Of a stretch of DNA of 64,000 nt, positions 48,676 to 58,646 are shown one piece after another (position 1 is the first letter of the stretch; every line of letters starts with the position of its first letter). The notes under the pieces are model-generated. The model ran no database searches and was not told the origin of the DNA. It was given only the letters and a program-made list of their open reading frames with translations. Both the position numbers and the translations under genes were made by a program. This DNA comes from Mytilus edulis (Eukaryota; Mollusca; Bivalvia; Mytilida; Mytilidae). The DNA is taken from the NCBI RefSeq assembly GCF_963676685.1, contig NC_092354.1, forward strand, positions 67,592,241 to 67,656,240, given 5' to 3'.

Positions 48676-49314
48676 CTGTCGATATAAACAATGAAACAAA
48701 ACAATATAAGGTATTTGTAACAATGGTTTTAACCTGTTGAAAGATTCTTTTGTCGTGCAATCTTTTGTATAAGTGTTATAAGTAAAACATTTTGAATTTC
48801 ATAATTACCATGTGTTATATGAATGATGATGTGAATATATTTGACACGCTTTTATATCCGATGAGTGATATATAAATATTTTCACAGGTGCCAAATGTGG
48901 AGCTAGATCTTTATACCTTTCTAGAACACATGAGGTAACCCCCAAGTTTGTTCTGCTAAGTCTAATTTTTTCTTTGTTTTGTTTTGTGTAATAATATGTG
49001 TCTGTATATCTGTTCCATTTCTTTTTGGCTATGAGTTGTCATAGTTTTCGATTTATGGGTTTGAATGTGCTTATGAAATCTCTTGTTTAGTGTTTTTCTT
49101 ACTTATAATTACAGGTTATGATGTTGACTAAGTTGTCAAGATTAAAGCATGACATCGATAAAAAATTTCTCTTCTCGAATACTATTGCGACTCCGAAACA
49201 ATAGGTGTTTGCTATTAATTCAAAATAGTTGTGCTTAGCTATAGTCGGTTAAAGAGCTCACCAGAGCTCATGTTTTGTCTGCTATTATGTTTATAGATGC
49301 CGCCTCTAAATAAA

Positions 49315-49352
49315 ATTTATTTACTTACTTACTTCCTTACTTATTTACTAGG
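49315..49352. repeat. (TTAC)n microsatellite
   Basis: Imperfect TTAC repeats follow 'taaataaaatttattt'. Confidence 0.75.
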
Positions 49353-49440
49353 CTGAGCATTTTATAATGGTTTCACAATCTCTGATTTTTTCCCAGCAGT
49401 GATTTAAACACAGACCCCTGCACTCAACTCCAACAAGATA

Positions 49441-50660
49441 CCACAAAACCAAAGAGGCAATTATCTTTATAAAAGAGGGACGAAAGATACCAAAGGGACA
49501 GTCAAACTCATAAATCTAAAACAAACTGACAACGCCATGGCTAAAAATGATAAAGACAAACAGAAAAGCAATAGAACACTGGACACAACATAGAAAACTA
49601 AAGAATAAACAACACGAACCCCACCAAAAACTAGGGGTGATCTCAGGTGCTCGGGAAGGGTAAGCAGATCCTGTTCCACATGTGGCACCCGTCGTGTTGC
49701 TTATGTGATTACAAATCCGGTAAATAGTCTAATTCGGTAGGTCACATTCATGAAAGGGAAGGGGATTGTAGGTACGACGTAGGGAACATATCCAATATCA
49801 TTTGTGAAACGGTTATTCCATAACGGTCAACCAACTCGTGATGGCGTCCGTAAAATTTACGAAGGGATGATTTCAACTTCACCATTTGGAACTCTTGGTT
49901 TAATAGCTTCCTTGTGAGCAGTAACCCTCTATCAAGAAAATCATGATAGGAAATGCAAGCACGGGAATATCGTATCAATTGGGAGATATATACCCCGTAT
50001 GCAGGTGCTGCTGGAATGTTGCTACTTAGAAATGGAAAGTTCAAAATTGGAAAGCTGAAATCATCTCTTTTGTCGTAAAGTTTTGTTTTTAACCGACCCT
50101 CATTGTCAATTTCTAGATGTAAGTCAAGATATGAAGCCGACTTAACTGTATCTGTAGTATCCTTTATCTCCAATTCGATGGGATAGATGCGTTCCACATA
50201 GTCACCAAATTTTGAATTGTTTAGTGAAAGAACGTCATCTTTATAGCGGAAAGTAGAGTTAAAGGATATTGCTAACTTCTTATCTTTCTTCCTAAGAAGT
50301 TCCTGCATAAAGTCAGCCTCATAATAATAAAGAAACAAGTCGGCAAGTAGAGGTGCACAGTTTGTTCCCATTGGGATGCCGACAGTCTGTTGAAAAACAC
50401 GTCCTCCGAACGTTACAAATATGTTGTCAATCAAGAAATCAAGCATATTGATAATATCGGTTTCAGAGAATTTTTTGTTTGAATCAGAGTGATTCTTTAC
50501 AAAGTATGATTTATCATTCCCTAAGACAAGATACTTGTATCTACGTTGGCCATTCTTTTTTATGAAGCAAAGTAATACCAACTCTTTCAATTTTTCTTTT
50601 AGTTTGGAATGTGGAATACTTGTGTAAAGGGTAGAAAAGTCAAATGTATAAATTATGTAT
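49441..50660 (-). mobile_element. Penelope-related retroelement fragment with nearly intact RT
   Basis: A continuous minus-strand frame runs from about 50655 (FDFSTLYTSIPHSKLKEKLK) to the stop at 49748. Blocks in order: KYLVLGNDKSYFVKNH, IINMLDFLIDNIFVTFGGRV, the box GIPMGTNCAPLLADLFLYYY, then FRYKDDVLSLNN at the catalytic position, SYLDLHLEIDNEGRL, KLYDKRDDFSFPILNFPF, YGVYISQLIRYSRAC and KSSLRKFYGRHHELVDRYG. The consensus at the catalytic box should be YIDD; here Ile is replaced by Lys, so activity is doubtful. The 5' half is missing. The tail 49441-49747 is a known interspersed sequence with 'gaccctccctttcat'-like and 'accccaccaaaaac' landmarks. The LYTxIP motif suggests Penelope affinity; no GIY-YIG domain is visible. 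It lies just downstream of truncated gene B. Confidence 0.8.
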
Positions 50661-50751
50661 CTTTGTTAGCAATCCCTCAGTTTACCTTATCTATTTCTCC
50701 ATTCTTGAATATTTTCGGTACAGAAACTTGATATTGATGATGGCAGTATAT

Positions 50752-50865
50752 AGCCAAGGCTCCGTGTTGAAGGCCGTACTTTAACCTATAATGGTTTACT
50801 TTTTAAATTGTTATTTGTATGGAGAGGTGTCTCATTGGCACTCACACCACATCTTCCTATATCCA
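50752..50865 (+). repeat. Interspersed mussel repeat
   Basis: 'tagccaaggctccgtgttga' through 'gaggtgtctcattggcactc' is the forward version of the repeat at 15625-15740 and 31074-31195. It lies between the RT fragment and the last exon of gene B. Confidence 0.6.
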
Positions 50866-50956
50866 TATAAATTGTTTTAAGTTTTCGTTGCGTAAACAAT
50901 ACCTTGACATTGATTCAAAATGTGAGTTTAATATAAACAGATACTAGTACAATAAT

Positions 50957-53900
50957 CTAGTTCAATAAAACAAACCTGCTTAATGTTCTTCCAATGATTT
51001 CAGGTGTATGACCGAACAGAACTAAGCCTTTCACTATCGCCAAGTTTGGTAATGCTGGAACATGAATCTTTTTTAAAGGGAAATATTCCTGTATTATTTT
51101 TTTTATTATTTCACGTTCAGCTAAATCGCCAACAATTATTATGTCTATAACGTTGCTGGCTATGTTAGTCTTAAACACAGTGTCAAGTAGCGAAACCAAA
51201 CGGTTAACCGTCGACTGAAAGCAAGATTGTAAAGCTTTAAGCGACATCTGCATACGATCATCTTCGTGGGAGATTTTTACATCTCTGCGGTATGGAGAAC
51301 AATAAATGGCTTCGTCTATTGATTTTGCTGCGTATGATTGAAAAAAAGTGTTCCACATTTTCCAGGGAAACCACATTGTCAGGAAATTTTCATTTTTCGT
51401 TTTCATTTCATTGAATTGTTTTAAAATTCTCATGTATGAAATCGGTTTTTCTTCATTAATTTTTGTTAGAAAAGGCTGACCGAAGATTCTATTCAGCATT
51501 TTCCAAAATTCTAGGTCAACAAGATCATTCCAAATGCCAAACCTCGTATCATTGTCTATCTCTTTCTTCTTGTCGAGGATACTCAACTGACGATTTATAT
51601 CAATTTTTACGACGGCTGCTTCGAAACTCTTCCCTTAATAAATTAGAAAAAGATGGTAATGTACTGCGTTTGCATTAACATGACTTAGTCCTGCTTGACA
51701 TGTTTAATATAGTTTAGGAAATGTTAAAGTAGGCATTTTCAAAACAATAGTCAATGTATAAACTTTCTAAAAATAATAAAACTATTCCTTTGACAAAGAT
51801 ACAGAAATCAAAAACATTAAGCTTCGGTTTCAGTTATTTCATTTTGCTATGTCGGAGGAATCTGATCAGGTAGTGTGAATACAGAGTGAATGTCGTAATA
51901 AAAAGCTTTCAGATTTTAATTTGAATTCTTAACCGATATGTATTACTTATTTTAAGGACTTCAAATCCATATACGGTCTTGAGATATCCATAACATTTTG
52001 ACCTGGTTTTTCATATTTGGTATAAATAGATTGTGTTATACCCGGCTAGATAACATTTTGCAATTCTACTTTTGTACCTACCTAAAATAGAAGCATTTCA
52101 AGAAACATAACAAAAGTGTACAAAAATTGCATTGCTAATGGAAGTAATCTTGATATATAAATATACTTTTATTTTGGTACCACATAGTCAAGCAGTCGGT
52201 GACCACCAAAATGAAGAGCTAGGTTTATACTAGGGAAATGTTATAACAGATTATATTTACAAATATCTATCAACTGCATTCACTGGATATTCAAATTTAT
52301 CAAATGTTTAGTAGTAAATACAGTAGTTTTACATATTTGATAAATAGCCTGCTGTTTAATCCATATCGCGCAACTTTGATGCGCACCCTTTATCGCATAC
52401 TCTTTATCACAGTCCTACCCTTTATCATATACTTAGACTAAATAACATATATTTTTTACTGTATGATAATAGCATTAAATTTACGTAAATTCCGTATTTA
52501 TCGAATTGGTGCTTAGCCGGCTGATATGAAAAGTTTATCACATACTACGATTGTTATCACATGCCTTTTCGTAACGTTATGGCATGGCATTCCGGTGATA
52601 CTCGGCATATTCTGGAAAATACACCTCAATGCTACGTTTTCAGTGAAAAACATTACAAAATAGTTTACAAAACAATTATTTGGATACTGAAAAGTATATT
52701 GCATAAAATATTAATAAAAAAACAAATAAAAAACAAACAAATTATGAAAGAAATGCATTTTTTTAAAAGTTTCAAACACAATTTAGAAATAAAATTGAGA
52801 ATGGAAATGGGGAATATGCCAAAGAGACAACAACCCGACCATAGAAAAAAACAACATCAGAAGGTCACCAACAGGTCTTCAATGTAGCGAAAAATTCCCG
52901 CACCCAGAGGCGTTACTTTGAAAAAGTTTACTTTTCCTAATAGTGTTCATTGTGTATATTGATGGGTTTTTTTTTGTCAATTCGTCCATATTTAAATGTT
53001 TTGCTTCTCTGTTGAGGCATATGGTAGAAAGGTTTCATGTCGAATGTACTAAATTTGGGGACCGACGTCCGTGAACTTCTCACTCTTTGAACTTCTGTTT
53101 GTGAACCACGTGAAAGGATTAATATATGAATCTGTTATGTTTCTCCATTGTTGAAGCATATGATAAAAAGATCATAACATGTCATTTTTCATATCGCATG
53201 TATTATCAGCCCTCGGTCAATATCAGCCCTCGAGCCATGCGGCTGTTGGGCTGATAATACATGCGGTATGAAAAAAGCCATGTAATAATCTGATATTATC
53301 ACACCACTATTTTTTTTTACATAAAGTCAGTTTTTTTTTCCTCAAAATACAGGATCAATAGAACGGTTATTCGGGCGTGACGCAATTTATTGAATGGCGT
53401 CTTGTTTGGTATGTGACGTCCCGAACTTAAAGTTTTCATATTTTTTGGCACACTAAATGAAACTATAAGAAATACAAAACACTCAAAAAAATACAATAAT
53501 AAACAAAATGGTTTTAAAACAACAGCACGCAAATTGAAAGGTAACCTAGGTGCTTCGTCTAAGTAATTGAGCAGTTCTTTTAAGGCCTTTAAAACAAGAC
53601 AAAAGTAGAACTGAAGGTAACCCAGTGCTATGGATCAGAAAACAGTTCATATAATATAATACTCTTCTGTTAAAATATTTAATAAAGTATATGATACATG
53701 GCAAAATCCGTATCACATGTCGTATCACTCTCGACCAATATCATCCCTCAGTCCTAAAGGCCGTTGGGCTGATATTGGTGTCTCGGGATGATACGACATA
53801 TGATACGGATTTTGCCATGTATTATTCTCTATGCAACATCGTTTGGAACGTCCATTTTGATTGGTAAACGTCGCAAATTTTTATGACATTTTTCCCAATT

Positions 53901-56900
53901 AATGCTGTGAAAATGTACGCACAAGCAAAGACGACGTATGGCAGACTTTAAATGTTTTAACGTTGTTTACTATCAGATAACAATATTGTATTTCAAGCTC
54001 AGACGGCATTAACAAGTGATTTGAGGGTCATGAACAACCGTTTACTGGCTTTGCTCACGTGTCGCCAAATAACCTGAGTTGCGACCATAAAATCACCAAT
54101 TGATTCCTTCGGAGCTTGAAAAACAATACAGTTATGTGCAAAATATGCCCCAAGTTTACACAGGGACATTCAAAACAGTTGCGAGTTAAATTCTCTGTGA
54201 TCGGATCGACTGCGCTAGAAATGGTGAATAAATTTCATCTTAAATCATTAGTAAGTTACACATGCCAAGGCCACAATATTTTTAAAATGTACTTATTTGA
54301 ACTGAATGCTACACTAGTTATAATGAACAGTTCAGGTCTATCGTTCCTTTTGAATCATGCGTATTTGGTTCATATAGCATAATCAATACAATATTCGATG
54401 TGTTTTCTTCATTTTTGTCATCCAATAACGTACATGCAACTGTTAGCGACACCTACCTTTTATTATAGTCTATCGATAACAATTTCCAATAATTCACTTA
54501 ATGTACAACTTGTATTATTAAGAATATTGTGATAGGTTACCCAACAATTGTAAAAAAAAACGATTGTATAATTACAAATACCTTACCTGCCATTTTTACT
54601 ATGATATATCTGTTATCTAATTGCTGTTCAGAGTCAGTAGTGTTTTCTTTGTTTAGTTTACCGAGGTAGTGCAGGTAAATTAATACTGCTTCTGGTTCGT
54701 ATAAAATAGATAGTTGTTCACCACGTATACCAGCCTGTGATAACACTTGTTGATTTTATTTCCGAAAGAGTAAATATGAAAGTAATAAATTTCAATTTTA
54801 AAACAATTTGTTTACTTCAATTAAACTTAAAAACTATATGTATTATAAATTTAAATTAGCGTACAACAAATTATAAAAATGTCAAACAAAATGAAAGATG
54901 TACTAATAATAACCTGTTTTCGACTTTAAATTTTGTTTAACACACATGAATATGTATATGTCTTTTGTTCTGAATAGACGTTTTTTTTTATCTTACATAT
55001 AACTGTAAGGCTCCAAACGTCTTTAATGAAGTGTGCGACCTTACTGTTGGGAATTTGATATAAAATGTATTAACGCATCAATGTCAAAATATCGGAAATT
55101 GATGAGACTGTCATTAAAGTGAGAGGGTTAGCGCTATAGAACCAGGTTTAATCCACCATTTTTTACATTTGAAAATGCCTGTACCAAGTCAGGAATATGA
55201 CAGTTCTTGTCCATTCGTTTTTGATGCGTTTTGTTATTTGATTTTGCCATGTGATTATGGACTTTCCCAATTGATCTTCCTCTAAGTTCAGTATTTTTGT
55301 GATTTTACTTTTTAACAAGTCAGGGGCCTGTTGTTCAGTATTTTCCCTTTGTTACTGTGTTTCATACGTGTTCTTGTTTCTCTTTTTTCATAGATAGACC
55401 GTTATTAATTTTTATACAATGTGAGTTGGATGGAGATTTGTCACTCATACCACATCATTTGTTTTTATATAATAAATTGTAATCCTAATATTTGAAAGCA
55501 AAGTATGCATAAGAATTATATAGACAGAGGTACATGACCAAAAAATGTTACGTGTCCAGATTATGTCAATCTGTTCATGCATCATCATAATTATTATTAT
55601 GTCGAAAGGACTTACTTGGTGTCATTACATTGCAATCTAGTGATCACATTATAGTTTTTATCATTTTAAATTCATTTTACGTAATACCTGTTTTGCACAT
55701 TCTTTCATAAAGGAAATAGAGTCTTCTGGAAATGCAGCAGGGGTAGATAAAATCCAAAGAATATCTGCCTCATTTGATAGTCGCTCATCTGTCTCAAATT
55801 GTTGAAGAAGTTCGTTTTTCAGTGCTATGATAGCCATTGTATATACACGTTTAGCTGAGGTTTTTCCATTTCCATCAAGATCATTCAACTGAAGTTTTTT
55901 AAATGGTTCCTAAATAAAGATCAATCATGTCAAAGGAGTAGGTCTAGTAAGACCCCTTTTTGGTCCCAAAATAAAGCAGTTTTACAAAAATGTTTATATT
56001 TAAACTTAAGTTATTTATTAGAAATTAAAATGCTTCTGCTACATGAATATGGGCTGTTTTTGACAATACAATGCACATATATTAGGTACATCATAAAGTC
56101 ATGCTAAATTACTGAAATCTACACAATTTCTGCATTTTAGCTAAATTTTAGACGGTTTCCGTTGTAAATGAAAGTGGCCGCATGTGTTTTCATCCTTAAT
56201 ATTGAAATCTTAGCTGAATTTGATGATAATACATAACATATATAAAGGTTGAGGATGAACACGGATGCGACTACTTTCATTTTTGACAAAAATAAACATC
56301 TGAACAGTGACATTTGTTGGCATATTTGATAGATTTTTCATATTTAAGCTAGAATCGGAGCGTTTTTAATGAGTAAATCAGTTAAACTCTTTCACATAAA
56401 CTAATTGAATCAGCTGAAATAGACACTCAAGTGTTTAAAAAGTGTCTAAAATATTTTTGTCAGATGAAGCTGAAATTTGAGTCCAAAATCGGCCCTTACC
56501 GGACCTACTCCTTTGTTGAGAAAACCTGGTCCGTTTGTTTTGATTAAACAATAAAACGGTCATGTTTCGTATTGATATAGGTTGATATTTGCGTTATGTA
56601 AAATAAAATGGCATGTTTAGAATATACAGGATGAGAGTATAGAGGTATCAAAAATCGATAATACTTTTCTATAAACATCACTCGCACAAAGACCGATTCT
56701 ATCCGAACAAATAAGTAGTAAATTGAATGTGTTCCTTTCGATTTGATCACGAAATGTATTTCATCTTATTAACATTCCAAAGGACACATGTGGGAAGTTC
56801 ACAAGGTAGAACAGATGTGATTCTTAAAACATACCATACAGATACGCTTTTTTGTTAAAACCTATTATAATGCTACAGCTAAGTGATATACTTGATATAT

Positions 56901-57373
56901 TAATACATCTGTGACTTAATCACATGTTTATATCATAACTATATGCAGTTTAAATTAAAAAAAAAGAATAAAAATGTTGATGTATACTAATAGTTTTTTT
57001 GAAACCATAGTAATACACACTAATTGCCTTTTTTCATCTCACCTTACTTTCATAAAGCTGTAGATTGAAATGCCTAAAAAATAGATATTCGGTGTTTTTC
57101 TTCGTGTGTTTCAACTGCGCATATTCTTCTTGGGCGTCGTTACCAAAAGAAACGAAACGTAATTTCTGATCCAGAAGAAGGCATGTTGATGTCTTTGTAA
57201 TACCCTTTCGCTTACTATCACTATACCATGTTTTTATCTGCTGAATGTCTAGCGGATCTTTCTGGAAACCATTTACTGTTGAAAACGCGTAAGTGGAAAA
57301 TGGAGTTCCAATTTCGATAGCAGCTACCAATTTAAATCTGTTCACTTTAGTGTTTGATACTGCCATATTCGAT
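50957..57373 (-). CDS. HSPA12-like gene B: divergent, motif-poor and C-terminally short
   Basis: Coding exons: 57373-57043 (ATG at 57366-57364, preceded by acceptor ctcag|atcgaat, implying a 5' UTR exon upstream), 55909-55688, 54734-54587 and 51633-50957. Phases are 0, 0, 1, as in genes A and C. The sum from the ATG is 1371 nt, 456 residues. Homology is clear (AFSTVNGFQKDPLDI; ILSTPAAFPED; LSILYEPEAVLIYL; NLAIVKGLVLFGHTPEIIG). The ATPase motifs are not kept: phosphate-1 is AAIEIGTPFSTYAFS (Asp to Glu), phosphate-2 is VKMAGGKSFEAAV in place of DIGGGTTD, and the adenosine motif is VGDLAEREI in place of VGGF. The protein stops about 125 residues early, and an RT fragment lies 300 bp downstream. 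Frames and splice sites are intact, so it may be a non-ATPase paralog; recent truncation is the alternative. Confidence 0.78.
52792..52915 (+). repeat. SINE-like mussel repeat fragment in intron 3 of gene B
   Basis: 'gagaatggaaatggggaata' through 'cccgcacccagaggcg', the same family as 16960-17330 but only the first third. Confidence 0.7.
53178..53282. mobile_element. Foldback/MITE-like hairpin 1 in intron 3 of gene B
   Basis: Arms 53178-53212 and 53248-53282 are inverted copies with a few mismatches, sharing 'gcatgtattatcagccc'. The 35-bp centre is GC-richer ('tatcagccctcgagccatgc'). Confidence 0.75.
53694..53822. mobile_element. Foldback/MITE-like hairpin 2 in intron 3 of gene B
   Basis: Arms of about 55 bp (53694-53747 and 53766-53822) pair around 'tcagtcctaaaggccgt'. 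The left arm has 'catggcaaaatccgtatca' and the right arm its complement. The inner motif (atcatccctc...gggctgat) resembles hairpin 1, 480 bp away. Confidence 0.75.
55070..55320 (+). repeat. RT-element 3' tail fragment in intron 2 of gene B
   Basis: 'gagagggttagcgctataga', 'ccaagtcaggaatatgacag' and 'tttgtgattttacttttta' are shared with 9950-10640. Confidence 0.65.
55931..56515. mobile_element. Complete TIR element in intron 1 of gene B
   Basis: The ends CAAAGGAGTAGGTC (55931) and GACCTACTCCTTTG (56515) are perfect inverted repeats for 14 bp and remain similar for about 25 bp. The interior matches the nested elements at 7005-7540 and 22802-23335, has no substantial ORF and is AT-rich, so it is non-autonomous. 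A target duplication is not obvious. The element ends 19 bp before the splice acceptor of exon 2. Confidence 0.8.
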
Positions 57374-57754
57374 CTGAGTGAGAGAAAAAATAAAATATTT
57401 CGTTTTACTATATATGTACGATGAATCTGAATTGTGTTTTGAGAAATCAAAACAATATTTAAGACGCTATAATTGTTGAACACGAGAACTAACAACGTAA
57501 ACTGGTATTTAAAAACATTACACAAATAATTAAAGTGCATTAAAGTGTATAAAAATAAAAGGAACCTACTTATATTGAAGACATCAAAACAATCTATTTA
57601 AAACATATCCGTTCTCGTTAGTACTAATTGCAAGACTCGTGTATAGATAACTTTTTATCACATATTTAAGCTATCCTTTTCTTATTTGAAGTCCTCTGCC
57701 GAAAATTATATTCGTTGACAATTTTTATATAAAACGTAATATCCGCATTTCCAG

Positions 57755-58490
57755 ATCTAAATGCAAGAATGTTTGACCTTTGACCTTGACCTCAATTTTG
57801 AGGTCATAGGTCAGTGATCTCAAATCAAAAGACCACAGGTCAATCACGTGTATGGTTGTGGAAAAATACTGATTTCAAATACATAAGTGGAAAAAATCCT
57901 ATAAGGATTGAACCATAACACCCTTCCACTTAAATAGGTTGAAGTTGCGCCTTATTGCACACAGTAATTTGGCAAACACATCATATCATTTACTGTAACA
58001 GTTTCTTTTGAATAACGATAACATGCAAAATTAAAAATTTATCACATGACCTTTAACTTTGGCCTTGACCTCAATTTCCTTCAAATGAATCAAGGACTTC
58101 ATATAAAAAAAAATGTAGGTCTCTATGACTTAAAGCGTATGAATTTATCCAACATATCGCCTATCTTAAACTTTCAAATGGGAATAACTCCTTTAAGATG
58201 TCTTCCGATCACTTCAGTCAAAATTAACCAAATCAGTCTTAAGAATAGACGAACGAACAGTTTGTTAAAATCTTTTACGTTTTTTAGATATAGCGATAAA
58301 AAGAAAAGGGGATGCGGGGAGATAACTCCAATAAGAATAAGTGTTCGGTCACACAGGGTGAGTTTTGAAACCCCCATTACTGTACAACATCAATGGCCAA
58401 AAATCTATTCGATATGTCGTAAGACAAAAAAGCATTTCAAACGGCAGAAGAAGAAAAATAATCAGAAAAAGGTCTTTCCATTAATTTGTT
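57755..58490. repeat. Diverged relative of the 1.15-kb intronic repeat, between genes B and C
   Basis: It contains 'tgacctttgaccttgacctc' (57775-57793), 'ctcaaatcaaaagaccac', 'gggataactcct'-like and 'gcagaagaagaaaaataatc' segments and ends in 'aaaggtctttccat', the same landmarks and order as the units at 40665-44112. A 148-codon ORF (58046-58492) crosses it but is not conserved in the relatives. Confidence 0.65.
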
Positions 58491-58530
58491 AATGTCGTTT
58501 TTTTTAAATAAAAAAACATTTTTTTACGTA

Positions 58531-58536
58531 TTTATT
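58531..58536 (-). terminator. Candidate polyadenylation signal of gene C
   Basis: TTTATT on the plus strand gives AATAAA in the sense of gene C, about 110 bp past its stop codon, followed by a T-rich tract. A second in-sense candidate is not obvious nearer. Confidence 0.4.
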
Positions 58537-58646
58537 TTTTATTGCCTTTTTAATTCTGACCATAAGTGAGTACAAATAAAATGTGAAGTTCATAGTCTAT
58601 TTTCAAAACACTTTTCTAAAGCTTTTTCCATATAAAATAAAACAGT

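Noticed and set aside
49467-49688. 73-codon hydrophobic minus-strand ORF as a membrane protein
   Set aside because: It lies in the tail of the RT element, a dispersed non-coding repeat also present at 40270-40470.
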